Shown: positions 1 through 8,505, counted from the stretch's first letter. The stretch is 64,000 nucleotides of DNA from Chitinophagaceae bacterium (GCA_016786845.1 JAEUVB010000011.1:82269-146268); one strand, 5' to 3'. The notes: a model not told the origin generated them from the letters alone. Translations and numbers: made by a program.

Positions 1-63
1 TAAATTTATTTCTTTCATTCCCGATCAATCCTTTGTTTTTAACTTGTGACTTAATTGCATTTC

Positions 64-1392
64 ATGAAAGTATTTTTGTTTGGGTGGATAGGGTTATTGA
101 CAATCCTATTTCTGGACACACAAGCGCAGCAGTATCCCTATTGTATACAGGGGCGCTTTGCTGAAAATGATCTGTTTAACAGTGTTTCGGTCAATAGTGA
201 GAATGACGTGATATTCGGCACCAACTTAAATGCTTTGGGCGGAATGGATACACTAAAGTTGAATATCCATTATCCAAATTTAAACTTTGATCTGTTACCG
301 AAAAGACCGTTGATCGTCATGGCCCATGCCGGAAGTTTTACTTCGGGTAGCCGAACCGATATGGATGCCTATTGTCTGCAACTGGCCAGAAGGGGATATG
401 TAGCAGCGACGGTAGATTATCGTTTAGGATGGAATAGTATAGGCACCGGTTTTCCATGCACGGGCGATATACCGGGCTTTCGATATGCGATGTATCGAGC
501 GTTACAGGATGTGAATGCTGCACTTCGTTTTTTGGTGAGTCAAGCTGCAGATTATAAAATCGATACTTCCATGATTTTCCTCGCCGGACAAAGTGCGGGT
601 GCTTTTACCGTGATGAACTGTGGCTTTATGGATCAAAATGAAGCCAATGTAATTTATCCGGGAGCGGTAGCGGATTTAGGAGGTATACATGCAGGCACCA
701 ATACCATCAATGCAAATTATAGCATAAAGGGAATCCTCAATTGGTGCGGTGGTATATTGGACACGAATATCATTGATGCGAATGAACGTATTCCGGTATT
801 ATCATTACATGGATTATTGGATAATATTGTACCGGTAGATACCGGCACTTTTTTGTTTTGCTATAATGCTGCCAATCCCTATCCATTTGTTTATGGCCCG
901 GAACAGATTTATATGAGAATGCAGAATTTAGGTATTTGTTCTGAAACAAATTATGATGAAAACGGTATGCATTGCTTTTATCCATCTTTAGAACCATATT
1001 TATATGTTCCTTCAAAATATACCTGTTTCTTTAAAAACCTGATGTGTGGAAATTGTCAATCTGTGCAAGTTACCGGATACAATGCTCCTTCTTGTATGGA
1101 TAGTGCACCATTGCAGGTTCAAGATGCTCAGAATTCATCGCCATTGAATATAAATATTATTTCAAATAGTCAATCATTTAAGATGACCATGAATGTCTCT
1201 GAATCAGGACTTTTGCAACTTCGGTTATTGGACTTGAAAGGAGCAGTGGTGCAACAATTTCCTGAACTTAAAATTTCAACCGGATGGTTTGTCCGTGAAT
1301 TTTCATTGCTCAATGGCTTAAGTCAGGGATTGTATATTTTGCAAATGAACATGAACCATCAAGTGTATAGCCACAAAATGATGATACCTTAA
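64..1392 (+). CDS. secreted alpha/beta hydrolase with T9SS sorting domain
   Basis: Serine hydrolase/esterase-like protein predicted to be exported and secreted or surface-attached by the type IX system. The N-terminus (MKVFLFGWIG onward) is a hydrophobic signal peptide ending near TQAQQ. An oxyanion-hole-like HAGSF lies near residue 88 and the nucleophile elbow AGQSAG at about residue 177; LHGLLDNIVPV and NGMHCF are plausible acid and histidine regions. The last ~75 residues (LLQLRLLDLKG to YSHKMMIP) have the beta-sandwich pattern of a T9SS C-terminal domain. The ATG at 64 is preferred over an in-frame TTG at 55 because it opens directly on the signal peptide. The substrate cannot be told from sequence; carboxylesterase and peptidase-like members share this fold. 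It is followed three bases later by the TMEM175-like gene. Confidence 0.8.
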   Translation: MKVFLFGWIGLLTILFLDTQAQQYPYCIQGRFAENDLFNSVSVNSENDVIFGTNLNALGGMDTLKLNIHYPNLNFDLLPKRPLIVMAHAGSFTSGSRTDMDAYCLQLARRGYVAATVDYRLGWNSIGTGFPCTGDIPGFRYAMYRALQDVNAALRFLVSQAADYKIDTSMIFLAGQSAGAFTVMNCGFMDQNEANVIYPGAVADLGGIHAGTNTINANYSIKGILNWCGGILDTNIIDANERIPVLSLHGLLDNIVPVDTGTFLFCYNAANPYPFVYGPEQIYMRMQNLGICSETNYDENGMHCFYPSLEPYLYVPSKYTCFFKNLMCGNCQSVQVTGYNAPSCMDSAPLQVQDAQNSSPLNINIISNSQSFKMTMNVSESGLLQLRLLDLKGAVVQQFPELKISTGWFVREFSLLNGLSQGLYILQMNMNHQVYSHKMMIP

Positions 1393-1395
1393 AAT

Positions 1396-2022
1396 ATGCG
1401 CAGAAAATTTCGCGACTTTGCCTATCCAAAAATGCGTATTGAAGCATTTAGTGATGCCGTCATTGCAATCGTGATGACCTTGCTGATTTTGGAATTGAAA
1501 GCACCTGACCTGGGTGGAAAAAATTTACAAGAAACGGTTGATGCTTTGCTCGAATTGAAAAGTGAATTTGCAGCTTGGGTGATTAGCTTCTTGTTGATTG
1601 GAATTTATTGGTTGCAACATCATAATCTCTTGCACATGGCTACACGAATAGATTTGAAAATCGTGACGCTGAATTTGATTTCTCTCATGGGTGTTTGCCT
1701 TACACCATTTACGGCATCTTTGATTAGTCATGAAAGTCACTGCGGCAGTTCCGTATTTATTTTCTGCTTCGTTTTCTTTTTGGTGAGCCTCACGCTATGT
1801 TGGATGTATCATTACATCAGTTGCCATTATTTGAAAGACACCTATGATGCTCAATCTGTTCGCCGGCATGTAAGACTATCCTATTTTTTAGGTCCCGGAC
1901 TTTATCTAATTGCTGCCGTATCTTCCTGGTTTAGTTTTACAATCACCTATATTATCCTTCTCTTGATACCGGTCCTATTTTTATTTCCTCTGGACGTCGA
2001 AAAGAAGTCTGCAAATACCTAA
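1396..2022 (+). CDS. TMEM175/DUF1211-family membrane protein (potassium channel-like)
   Basis: Small integral membrane protein of the bacterial TMEM175 family, whose characterised members are potassium-selective channels. The family signature is at the N-terminus: R-I-E-A-FSDAVIAIVMTLLILELK, with the FSD motif at about residues 18-20 and the TLLILEL stretch that lines the pore in known members. About six hydrophobic segments follow, with a short charged tail (VEKKSANT). Length (208 residues) is normal for the single-repeat bacterial form. It starts three bases after the hydrolase stop and its end overlaps the convergent acetyltransferase by four bases. Channel activity is inferred from the family. 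Confidence 0.82.
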   Translation: MRRKFRDFAYPKMRIEAFSDAVIAIVMTLLILELKAPDLGGKNLQETVDALLELKSEFAAWVISFLLIGIYWLQHHNLLHMATRIDLKIVTLNLISLMGVCLTPFTASLISHESHCGSSVFIFCFVFFLVSLTLCWMYHYISCHYLKDTYDAQSVRRHVRLSYFLGPGLYLIAAVSSWFSFTITYIILLLIPVLFLFPLDVEKKSANT

Positions 2023-2462
2023 TGCATGACCATTGCAATATGGGGAATATCATCTTCGAGATATGGTTCTGATATGGTTTCGAAACCCAGATCCTGATAA
2101 AATTTTTCCAAATATGCCTGAGCTGAAATTTTTATGGGTGATGGATCGATATGTTTGCAACGGTCAATAGCATCATTCATGAGTTGTTTACCTAAGGCTT
2201 GTTTTCTAAAAGCAGGATGAGTCACCACACGTCCGATAGAGGTATATCCTTCATAGGAAATTCCCGGAGGAAGGATTCTGCAATATGCAGCGAGCTTGTT
2301 TTCTTTCCAAAACATCAAATGCATGGATTGAAGATCTTTATCATCACAATCTTGATAGGGACAGTTTTGTTCGATCACAAATACTTCTATGCGCAATTGG
2401 ATAATCTGATACAGTTCTCGCGTTGTCAGTTCATCGAATGTTTTGTATTTAATTTCTATCAT
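2019..2462 (-). CDS. elaA: GNAT N-acetyltransferase, ElaA type
   Basis: GCN5-related acetyltransferase of the ElaA subgroup. Characteristic features are LRIEVFVIEQNCPYQDCDDKD near the N-terminus, the acetyl-CoA binding segment IGRVVTHPAFRKQALGKQL, and the C-terminal QAYLEKFYQDLGF that closes the fold. The start is placed at the ATG at 2462 (MIEIKYKTF), because the longer reading frame adds 14 residues with no family similarity and runs further into mqnD. The start overlaps the end of mqnD by 14 bases, so the two are probably co-transcribed with mqnB. The substrate of ElaA proteins is not established. Confidence 0.85.
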   Translation of the reverse strand: MIEIKYKTFDELTTRELYQIIQLRIEVFVIEQNCPYQDCDDKDLQSMHLMFWKENKLAAYCRILPPGISYEGYTSIGRVVTHPAFRKQALGKQLMNDAIDRCKHIDPSPIKISAQAYLEKFYQDLGFETISEPYLEDDIPHIAMVMH

Positions 2463-3282
2463 CTGAATGGGGAATAAATAAAGGTAAAGTGCTGAAAGGT
2501 GCAATCATCTCTTTCATTTTTTCTACAGCCAGTAAACCGGAAGAGGTGATGTCGATACTATTCTCGTTTACATATAAATGAATATGTTGACGCATCACTT
2601 CTTCACTCATTTCCCGTGCATGAGATTGAATAAAGGAACTGAGTTCAGGATATTTAGCATTTGCAATTAAAACACTTTGTGATATCATGGAGTTCAAGTA
2701 CTGATGGACCATTGCGGGTAAATTTCTTCGAATGGCAATGCCTCCCAGTGGAATCGGCAATCCTGTTCTGCTTTCCCATATTTCACCGAGGTCAGCGATT
2801 TTCATCAGACCTTTTTCTGCATATGTAAATCGATTTTCATGGATGATGACTCCGGCTTGAGCCTGCCCGTTGAGTACACATTGTTCGATCTGTGAAAAAA
2901 CCATTTCAGTGGTATGCAATGCCCCGGGGTATGCATAAGCTAAAAGAAAACCCGCTGTGGTATACTTACCGGGAATCGCAATGGGACCGGCTTCAATTTC
3001 TTGATCGGATAACAAATTTCGTCCAATCAATAAAGGGCCGGTTCCATAGCCTAAAGCACTCCCACTGCGCATCATGATGTATTGTGGCATCACACTGAAA
3101 TAATGGGCATAACTCAGTTTCACAATATCTAAATGCCCTTTCATGGCCATTTCATTCAAAGTCTGTACATCTTCAAAAATAAATTCAAATTCATACGGAG
3201 ATGTATCCATTTTCCGATTGTAGATGGCGTCAAAAATGAACGTATCATTCGGACAAGGGGATATGCCTATGTTAAGTTTCAT
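2449..3282 (-). CDS. mqnD: 1,4-dihydroxy-6-naphthoate synthase MqnD
   Basis: Converts cyclic dehypoxanthine futalosine to 1,4-dihydroxy-6-naphthoate in the futalosine route to menaquinone. The protein opens with the family hallmark ISPCPNDTFIFDAI and continues with the periplasmic-binding-protein-like fold: VQTLNEMAMKGHLDIVKLSYAHYF, then GYGTGPLLIG, then IPGKYTTAGFLL. Length (277 residues) is normal. The ATG at 3282 overlaps the mqnB stop as ATGA, which fixes this start against a longer frame beginning 25 codons earlier. mqnB and mqnD are therefore translationally coupled, and the organism is expected to encode mqnA and mqnC elsewhere. Confidence 0.93.
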   Translation of the reverse strand: MKLNIGISPCPNDTFIFDAIYNRKMDTSPYEFEFIFEDVQTLNEMAMKGHLDIVKLSYAHYFSVMPQYIMMRSGSALGYGTGPLLIGRNLLSDQEIEAGPIAIPGKYTTAGFLLAYAYPGALHTTEMVFSQIEQCVLNGQAQAGVIIHENRFTYAEKGLMKIADLGEIWESRTGLPIPLGGIAIRRNLPAMVHQYLNSMISQSVLIANAKYPELSSFIQSHAREMSEEVMRQHIHLYVNENSIDITSSGLLAVEKMKEMIAPFSTLPLFIPHSDDRN

Positions 3283-3923
3283 ATGAGCGTATACAGGTGT
3301 TGAAAGAGTTGGCCTAAAGCGTTGCGATTTTCTTCCAGCGCTTTGGGAATGTCCCACAATGATTTGTCACGAGGAAGAACCCGATTGGATATGGTGCGCA
3401 ATTGAATAAATGGGATATGATGAATCAGCCCGACGTAATGCAAGGCCGCTCCTTCCATAGTTTCAATATCAGGATTAAATTTGGCCTTCCGCTTTTGAAT
3501 AGTCTCGATACTTCCGGCGGTAAGGTTTACGGACAGTCCGTTGACCAGACGCATATTGGGCGGGAACAGCGTGTTATGGTGATTGGGAAGTTTTCCCAGC
3601 ACAAAGGGGGAATCACTCTGACCCAACAGGCCTAAATCATATAAATCCAACAATTGGTCATGGTCTTCAGCACCGGTATCACCCATGCATTCCGTTTGAA
3701 CGATTACACTTTCGCCAATGCGGAGATTTTCTGTATAGGCACCGGCTAAACCGCATTGTATCAGAATATCGGGTTTATTTTGAAGTAGCGCAGACAAATG
3801 AATACCGGCCATCATGCAGCCAATTCCATGGACATGCCAATTGACGTTCATTCCGGAGGGTATATCCAGGGTTTTCAGTAATTCCTGTTCCAATTTAGTC
3901 GCAGTGCAAACGGATAAGGTCAT
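3279..3923 (-). CDS. mqnB: futalosine hydrolase MqnB
   Basis: Nucleosidase of the phosphorylase/MTAN fold that removes hypoxanthine from futalosine in menaquinone synthesis. The core shows the purine-nucleosidase landmarks: IQCGLAGAYTENLRIGESVIV in the middle, then DIETMEGAALHYVGL with the substrate-binding Glu-Met-Glu, and RTISNRVLPRD near the C-terminus. The ATG at 3923 (MTLSVCTATKLE) starts at the first beta strand; a frame nine codons longer has no family support. It overlaps mqnD by four bases, and this pairing is the main reason to call it MqnB rather than a general MTA/SAH nucleosidase. Confidence 0.9.
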   Translation of the reverse strand: MTLSVCTATKLEQELLKTLDIPSGMNVNWHVHGIGCMMAGIHLSALLQNKPDILIQCGLAGAYTENLRIGESVIVQTECMGDTGAEDHDQLLDLYDLGLLGQSDSPFVLGKLPNHHNTLFPPNMRLVNGLSVNLTAGSIETIQKRKAKFNPDIETMEGAALHYVGLIHHIPFIQLRTISNRVLPRDKSLWDIPKALEENRNALGQLFQHLYTLI

Positions 3924-4029
3924 TCCGCAAAAGTGCTTCAAAAAGTTCAATTATTTCCTGATTGCCGTTTTATCTCCTTTATAATATCCTATAAATAATA
4001 GCATTGCCAACCTTTTCTATTTTCTACAT

Positions 4030-4037
4030 TACATTTG
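4030..4037 (+). promoter_or_regulatory. Bacteroidota -7 element TACATTTG upstream of the pterin pair
   Basis: TACATTTG is an exact match to TAnnTTTG, 13 bases before the ATG at 4051. A TTG lies upstream at 4004-4006 but the gap (23 bases) is longer than the usual 19-21, so only the -7 element is claimed. It would drive the pterin-synthase/folE pair. Confidence 0.55.
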
Positions 4038-4050
4038 CAAAAACAACTGC

Positions 4051-4461
4051 ATGATATTTGTTACCCGTATCGAACATTTTAACGCTGCACATAAGCTCTG
4101 GAATGACCGCTGGACACCGGAGATGAATAAAGAAGTATTTGGCAAATGTTCAAATCCCAATTTCCATGGCCATAATTATGAATTACATGTTACGGTAAAA
4201 GGGGAACCCAATCCGGATACCGGATTTGTGATGAATGCAAAAACGCTGGGAGATTTGATCAAAACGAAGATCGTTGAGGTTGTGGACCATTGCAACCTGA
4301 ATATGGATGTGCCGTTTTTATTCGGAAAATTTACCTCTGCTGAGAATCTGGCTATCGGTATATGGAATGAACTGAAGGATGAAATTGAGTTACAACATTG
4401 CACCTTACATTGTGTAAAACTCATTGAAACCAGAAGTATTTATGTTGAATATTATGGATAG
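4051..4461 (+). CDS. 6-pyruvoyl-tetrahydropterin synthase-like protein (PTPS-II motif)
   Basis: Enzyme of the 6-pyruvoyl-tetrahydropterin synthase/QueD family acting on dihydroneopterin triphosphate. Zinc ligands are visible: H14 in FNAAHKL and H39, H41 in FHGHNY. The catalytic cysteine C33 is spaced C-x5-HGH (CSNPNFHGH), the arrangement of animal-type PTPS rather than the C-x3-HGH of queuosine-pathway QueD. DHCNLNMDVPFL and the C-terminal glutamate region (KLIETRSIYVEYYG) are the other conserved blocks. It sits 31 bases ahead of folE, which makes its substrate, so a biopterin-type product is plausible. Automatic annotation would probably call it QueD; the motif argues against that but does not prove function. 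Confidence 0.85.
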   Translation: MIFVTRIEHFNAAHKLWNDRWTPEMNKEVFGKCSNPNFHGHNYELHVTVKGEPNPDTGFVMNAKTLGDLIKTKIVEVVDHCNLNMDVPFLFGKFTSAENLAIGIWNELKDEIELQHCTLHCVKLIETRSIYVEYYG

Positions 4462-4492
4462 TCTTTCATACTTTTTCTATTAAAACCACCTC

Positions 4493-5089
4493 ATGTCGTA
4501 TAAGAAAATTGAACTTTATGATGAAGAATCATTGGCGAAATTGTCCGGTGAATATGCTTCAATACTCAATCACCTGGGGGAAGACCCGAAACGTGAGGGA
4601 TTAGAGAAAACCCCTGATCGTGTCTCTAAAGCCATGCTTTTTTTGACGCAAGGCTATCAAATGGACGCACGAGCCATCCTGAATTCAGCAAAATTTACAG
4701 AGAGCTATAGTGAAATGGTGATCGTGAAGGATATTGAATTGTATTCAATGTGCGAACATCATATGCTGCCTTTCTTTGGTAAGGCACATATTGCCTATAT
4801 TCCCAACGGTTATATTACCGGGTTGAGTAAACTGGCAAGGGTGGTGGATTGCTATGCCCGTCGTTTACAAGTGCAGGAGCGTATGACGCATCAGATTTTG
4901 GATGCCGTTAAAGATGCCCTTGAGCCTCTTGGCGTGGCGGTCGTTATTGAAGCCAAGCACCTCTGCATGATGATGCGGGGGGTTCAAAAACAAAATTCTT
5001 CAACCACTACATCTGCCTTTTACGGTGAGTTTGAAAAGGATAAAACCCGGTCAGAATTTTTAAGATTGATTTCAGCAGATCTCCATTAG
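4493..5089 (+). CDS. folE: GTP cyclohydrolase I FolE
   Basis: Converts GTP to 7,8-dihydroneopterin triphosphate, the first step of folate and biopterin synthesis. The zinc site is intact: C87 and H90 in [18 protein letters not shown] and C158 in [12 protein letters not shown], with the same 71-residue separation as in the E. coli enzyme. [20 protein letters not shown] and TTTSAFYG are further family blocks. Length (198 residues) is typical. It follows the PTPS-like gene by 31 bases on the same strand, so both probably share one transcript. Confidence 0.96.
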   Translation: MSYKKIELYDEESLAKLSGEYASILNHLGEDPKREGLEKTPDRVSKAMLFLTQGYQMDARAILNSAKFTESYSEMVIVKDIELYSMCEHHMLPFFGKAHIAYIPNGYITGLSKLARVVDCYARRLQVQERMTHQILDAVKDALEPLGVAVVIEAKHLCMMMRGVQKQNSSTTTSAFYGEFEKDKTRSEFLRLISADLH

Positions 5090-5117
5090 TATTAAATAAA
5101 CACTTTCAGCAATCTTT

Positions 5118-5705
5118 TTATTGCAATGATTGCCAGCGAGTTATGTATTTTCCTAATACGTCAAATTCAAGATTTACAGCATCGCCCGAGTGTACGAATT
5201 GTATAGAAGTGTGCTCGAAGGTATAAGGGATAATGGCCACTTCAAATTCGTCTTTCGAAATATTAAAACAAGTCAGACTGGTACCATTTACCGAGACAGA
5301 TCCTTTTTCGATGATGAGGTGAGCAAACTCCGCAGGGAATGAAAAACGGTAAGTCCAATGATCAGATTGGTTCATGCGTACTGTACATAAACCAATCGTA
5401 TCTACATGGCCCTGAACAATATGTCCGTCTAGTCGCCCATTCATCGGCACACATCTTTCCAGATTGATTTGATCTCCTTTTTTCCAATGTTTAAGGGTGG
5501 TTTTCGCCAGCGTTTCCGGCACGGCACATACTGTATGGAGGTTTCCATCTATCGCCGTAACGGTTAAGCAAATTCCATTATGGCTCAAGGACTGGTCCAC
5601 TTTCAATTCGGAACCCAATAAACTTGAAATCTTGAGGATACAATTGGCATCGGAATGCAAGATTTCTTCTACCGTTCCTAGGGTTTCAATAATGCCTGTA
5701 AACAT
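5118..5705 (-). CDS. ribE: riboflavin synthase, alpha subunit
   Basis: Dismutates two molecules of 6,7-dimethyl-8-ribityllumazine to riboflavin. It opens with the invariant MFTGIIETLGTVEEI and contains two lumazine-binding repeats of about 90 residues, each with the SxNGxxLT-type strand: SLSHNGICLTVTAIDG in the first and KGSVSVNGTSLTCFNIS in the second. GHIVQGHVDTIG lies between them. Length is 195 residues, as expected. It is convergent with folE and starts ten bases after the end of the lipoprotein gene on the same strand. Confidence 0.95.
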   Translation of the reverse strand: MFTGIIETLGTVEEILHSDANCILKISSLLGSELKVDQSLSHNGICLTVTAIDGNLHTVCAVPETLAKTTLKHWKKGDQINLERCVPMNGRLDGHIVQGHVDTIGLCTVRMNQSDHWTYRFSFPAEFAHLIIEKGSVSVNGTSLTCFNISKDEFEVAIIPYTFEHTSIQFVHSGDAVNLEFDVLGKYITRWQSLQ

Positions 5706-5714
5706 GAAGCCGGA

Positions 5715-6242
5715 TTAAAATTTAGTCGCAGTACCGGAATGATAACTTACTCCGGTATCCGTTTGAAGGGTATAAATCAATTTTAGAAAGCTGGTATCAC
5801 CGATGCCGTTTTTGATTCCTTTTCCGGCTATGGTGTCTTTGTTATTACAATACAATTGACCGTTTCCGAGCAGGCTGTCAAGGGTAAATGTATAATAGCG
5901 CGTCGCTCTGGCAGTGTATTTGGTCGTATCGCAAAACCCTGAAATAGTGAGATGTGTTGAATCTATTTGGATGATCGAAATATTGAAGGAATCCTGAGCC
6001 AGGAGGGTGCCGGCCGCATTGAAGATAGAATCGCGATAAAAATAACTGCCCTGATAGATTTGAGCCGGATATATACAGACCGAATTGTCAGGAATACCCG
6101 GGAAATCCCAGTTGTAATTGATGGCCGCGGGATCGTTGCAGTATTTATTTTTGATCCGGCTGTCCGTAAAAGGGGCGGGGTCCTTGTAACGCTTACAGGC
6201 AAGGGCTGTGAGGAGTAAAATAAAAAGTAAACCGTTTCGCAT
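5715..6242 (-). CDS. lipoprotein of unknown function
   Basis: Function not recognised. The N-terminus is a short lipoprotein signal peptide with lipobox LTALAC (Cys at about residue 16), followed by KRYKDPAP, so the mature protein is probably membrane-anchored. Residues ~34-58 (CNDPAAINYNWDFPGIPDNS then VCIYP) look like a degenerate form of the Cys-x-Asp-Pro-x-Ala-x-Asn-Tyr...Asp-x-Ser-Cys-x-Tyr motif found repeated in Bacteroidota surface proteins. The rest is beta-rich, with many short S/T-rich strands. It is ten bases upstream of ribE on the same strand; no functional link is evident. Confidence 0.7.
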   Translation of the reverse strand: MRNGLLFILLLTALACKRYKDPAPFTDSRIKNKYCNDPAAINYNWDFPGIPDNSVCIYPAQIYQGSYFYRDSIFNAAGTLLAQDSFNISIIQIDSTHLTISGFCDTTKYTARATRYYTFTLDSLLGNGQLYCNNKDTIAGKGIKNGIGDTSFLKLIYTLQTDTGVSYHSGTATKF

Positions 6243-6293
6243 GAACTACAAATGTAACGATGTGGAATTAATAATAGTATTTCCTGAATAAAT

Positions 6294-6324
6294 TTTGATT
6301 TTTTACCATTAATACATACATTTG
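6294..6324 (+). promoter_or_regulatory. Bacteroidota housekeeping promoter of rpsU
   Basis: TTTG at 6294-6297 and TACATTTG at 6317-6324 are separated by exactly 19 bases, the textbook spacing for the primary sigma factor of Bacteroidota. The start codon of rpsU follows 24 bases later. Confidence 0.75.
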
Positions 6325-6347
6325 CGCTCCAAATATTAAAATAATAT

Positions 6348-6551
6348 ATGTTAATCATTGATTCAAAAGATTGCGAAAGCATTGACAAGGCACTGAAGAA
6401 GTACAAGAAGAAATTCGAAAAGGCTCATATCCTGATTCAATTACGGGAGCGTCAGTCTTTCACAAAAAAATCAGTACGTCGTCGTGGCCAGGTGCTGAAA
6501 GCAGTCTATAAACAACAATTGCTCTCCGGGGTTATCGAACCGAGCAAATAG
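6348..6551 (+). CDS. rpsU: 30S ribosomal protein bS21
   Basis: Small-subunit ribosomal protein S21. The 67 residues are highly basic, with the family pattern ALKKYKKKFEKA, LIQLRERQSFTKKS and VRRRGQVLKAVYK. In Bacteroidota ribosomes S21 helps sequester the anti-Shine-Dalgarno tail of 16S rRNA. No purine-rich Shine-Dalgarno sequence is present upstream of this ATG (the leader is AT-rich), which contrasts with the strong one reported for rpsU of some flavobacteria. The Xer recombinase gene follows after 27 bases, a linkage often seen in this phylum. Confidence 0.95.
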   Translation: MLIIDSKDCESIDKALKKYKKKFEKAHILIQLRERQSFTKKSVRRRGQVLKAVYKQQLLSGVIEPSK

Positions 6552-6578
6552 TTGTACCTTAGCCTATAAAACCTGAAC

Positions 6579-7463
6579 ATGGACCCCATCTCAGATTTTA
6601 TAGCTTATCTGCAACACGAAAAACGCTACTCCATACATACTGTTCAAGCTTACGAAAGTGATCTTGAACAGTTTTTTTTATTTCTACAATCTACCTTTGA
6701 AGTATCAGATCCGGCAAAGGTGAATCATGCGCAAATTAGAAGTTGGCTCGCCGGACTAAAAGAATCCGGTGTATCTGCCCGATCCATGAATCGGAAAATA
6801 TCCAGCCTTAAATCTTTTTTCAAGTACTTGTTAAAGATGAAGATCGTAGATGCAACTCCGATGAGTAAAGTCATCTCTCCAAAGAATTCAAAACGACTGC
6901 CTGTATTTGTGAATGAGACCAATATGGATGTTTTGTTCACCCAAGTCGAATTCCCGGATGATTATCAGGGGCATACCGAACGGCTCATCCTGGAATTACT
7001 TTATCAAACCGGCATGCGTAGGGCCGAACTGCTTAATCTTAAACTTCAGGATATTGATTATTCACTCCGCAGCATAAAGGTTTTAGGTAAAGGCAATAAA
7101 GAACGCATCATCCCGATGGCCGTTGAGTTGGCACAATTGATCGAAACTTATGCGATTTTACGAAATCAACAAGACAACATACAGACCGATCATCTATTGC
7201 TATTACCGGATGGAAAGCCGCTGTATCCGAAATATGTTTACCTGACCGTAAAAAAATACCTGAGTCAAACTACAACACTCGATAAGCGGAGTCCCCACGT
7301 ACTCAGACATACCTTTGCCACACATCTGCTCAACAAAGGCGCCGATCTCAATGCAGTCAAGGAATTGTTGGGACATGCTAATCTCACCGCCACCCAGGTT
7401 TATACGCATAACACGATTGAGAAACTCAAAGACATACATAAAAAGGCGCATCCCAAAGCCTGA
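6579..7463 (+). CDS. tyrosine recombinase XerC/XerD
   Basis: Site-specific tyrosine recombinase, probably one partner of the chromosome-dimer resolution system. The N-terminal SAM-like core-binding domain spans about residues 1-90 and the catalytic domain 105-294. All catalytic residues are present: R147 (QTGMRRAEL), K171 (LGKGNKER), H240 and R243 (PHVLRHTFATHLL), H266 (LLGHANL) and the nucleophile Y275 (TATQVYTH). Length (294 residues) matches XerC/XerD. Its position just after rpsU fits the core chromosomal copy of Bacteroidota rather than a phage integrase. XerC and XerD cannot be told apart with confidence from sequence alone. Confidence 0.92.
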   Translation: MDPISDFIAYLQHEKRYSIHTVQAYESDLEQFFLFLQSTFEVSDPAKVNHAQIRSWLAGLKESGVSARSMNRKISSLKSFFKYLLKMKIVDATPMSKVISPKNSKRLPVFVNETNMDVLFTQVEFPDDYQGHTERLILELLYQTGMRRAELLNLKLQDIDYSLRSIKVLGKGNKERIIPMAVELAQLIETYAILRNQQDNIQTDHLLLLPDGKPLYPKYVYLTVKKYLSQTTTLDKRSPHVLRHTFATHLLNKGADLNAVKELLGHANLTATQVYTHNTIEKLKDIHKKAHPKA

Positions 7464-7507
7464 GGATAAGGCTGAATCGTTTCAAGCTTTGTATATTCGT
7501 AACTTCT

Positions 7508-8284
7508 ATGAAATCTCCTATCCGTTTTACATTTCTTGGAACCGGAACTTCTCAAGGCGTTCCGCTCATCGGATGCCCATGTCATGTTTGTCAGTCGCAA
7601 GATCCAAAAGATAAACGACTCAGGACATCGCTCTTAATCGAGACAGATACCACTACCGTGGTCATCGACAGCGGACCGGATTTTCGTCAACAATTATTGA
7701 GAGCCGGTGTTAAAAAACTGGATGCTTTAATTTTTACCCATTCTCATAAAGATCATCTCGCCGGCATGGATGATATACGGGCTTTTAACTATCTCCAAAA
7801 CCGGCCCATTGATGTGTTTGCCACCAAGGCTACAGAAGCTGTCATGCGCATGGAATTTTCCTATATCTTTTCCAACAGCGGTTATCCGGGTATACCTGAA
7901 ATAAATTTGATAACGATCGATAAGAACAGCCTCATAGATGTTGGCGATATCCGATTACAAGCTTTGGAAGTCATGCACTATAAAATGCCTGTATTGGGTT
8001 TTAGAATCGGCGATTTTACCTATATCACAGATGCCAATCATATTGCAGAAGAGGAAATGGAAAAGATCAAAGGCAGTCAGTATCTGGTGCTGAATGCATT
8101 ACGAAAAGAAAAACATATTTCTCATTTTACCCTCGATGAAGCGATTGTCGTTTCTCGGCAAGTCATGGCCCCCAAAACTTATTTTACCCATATCAGTCAT
8201 CAATTGGGCTTGTATGCCGATGAAAATCCGAAATTACCTGAAGGTATACAATTGGCATTTGATATGTTGCAGATTGAGTTGTAA
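7508..8284 (+). CDS. MBL-fold metallo-hydrolase, PhnP-like
   Basis: Metallo-beta-lactamase-fold phosphodiesterase of the PhnP group, whose characterised member opens a cyclic ribose phosphate. The start GTGTSQGVPLIGCPCHVC has the PhnP-type cysteines that bind an extra zinc. The metal motif THSHKDHLAGMDD gives H78, H80, D82 and H83; ITDANHI and THISHQLGL supply the further ligands. Length is 258 residues. There are no other phosphonate genes nearby, so the substrate is more likely a housekeeping cyclic phosphate or is unknown. It follows the recombinase by 44 bases. Confidence 0.85.
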   Translation: MKSPIRFTFLGTGTSQGVPLIGCPCHVCQSQDPKDKRLRTSLLIETDTTTVVIDSGPDFRQQLLRAGVKKLDALIFTHSHKDHLAGMDDIRAFNYLQNRPIDVFATKATEAVMRMEFSYIFSNSGYPGIPEINLITIDKNSLIDVGDIRLQALEVMHYKMPVLGFRIGDFTYITDANHIAEEEMEKIKGSQYLVLNALRKEKHISHFTLDEAIVVSRQVMAPKTYFTHISHQLGLYADENPKLPEGIQLAFDMLQIEL

Positions 8285-8505
8285 AAGCGTTTTAAGGCTC
8301 AAGAATCAGTTTTGATCGATCGATAAACACACATTCTGCTGATTGTCCCCGTTTTTCCTGTTTCGCTACTGTGGGCTATAGACTAACTCCATACGATGAA
8401 TCGGACAATATCCAGCAAACGGGTCCGAACATATCCTGCCTGATTTAATGCTTGAGTCATTTTGATGCGGGAAAATTTGGATTAACTTTACAGAAAAGTG
8501 GACCT

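Noticed and set aside
4051..4461. QueD of queuosine synthesis
   Set aside because: Cysteine-to-HGH spacing is five residues, not three, and no queuosine genes adjoin; folE next door is compatible with both.
8285..8505. tRNA or small RNA before alanine dehydrogenase
   Set aside because: No cloverleaf, TTCGAATC-like T-loop or terminator could be found.
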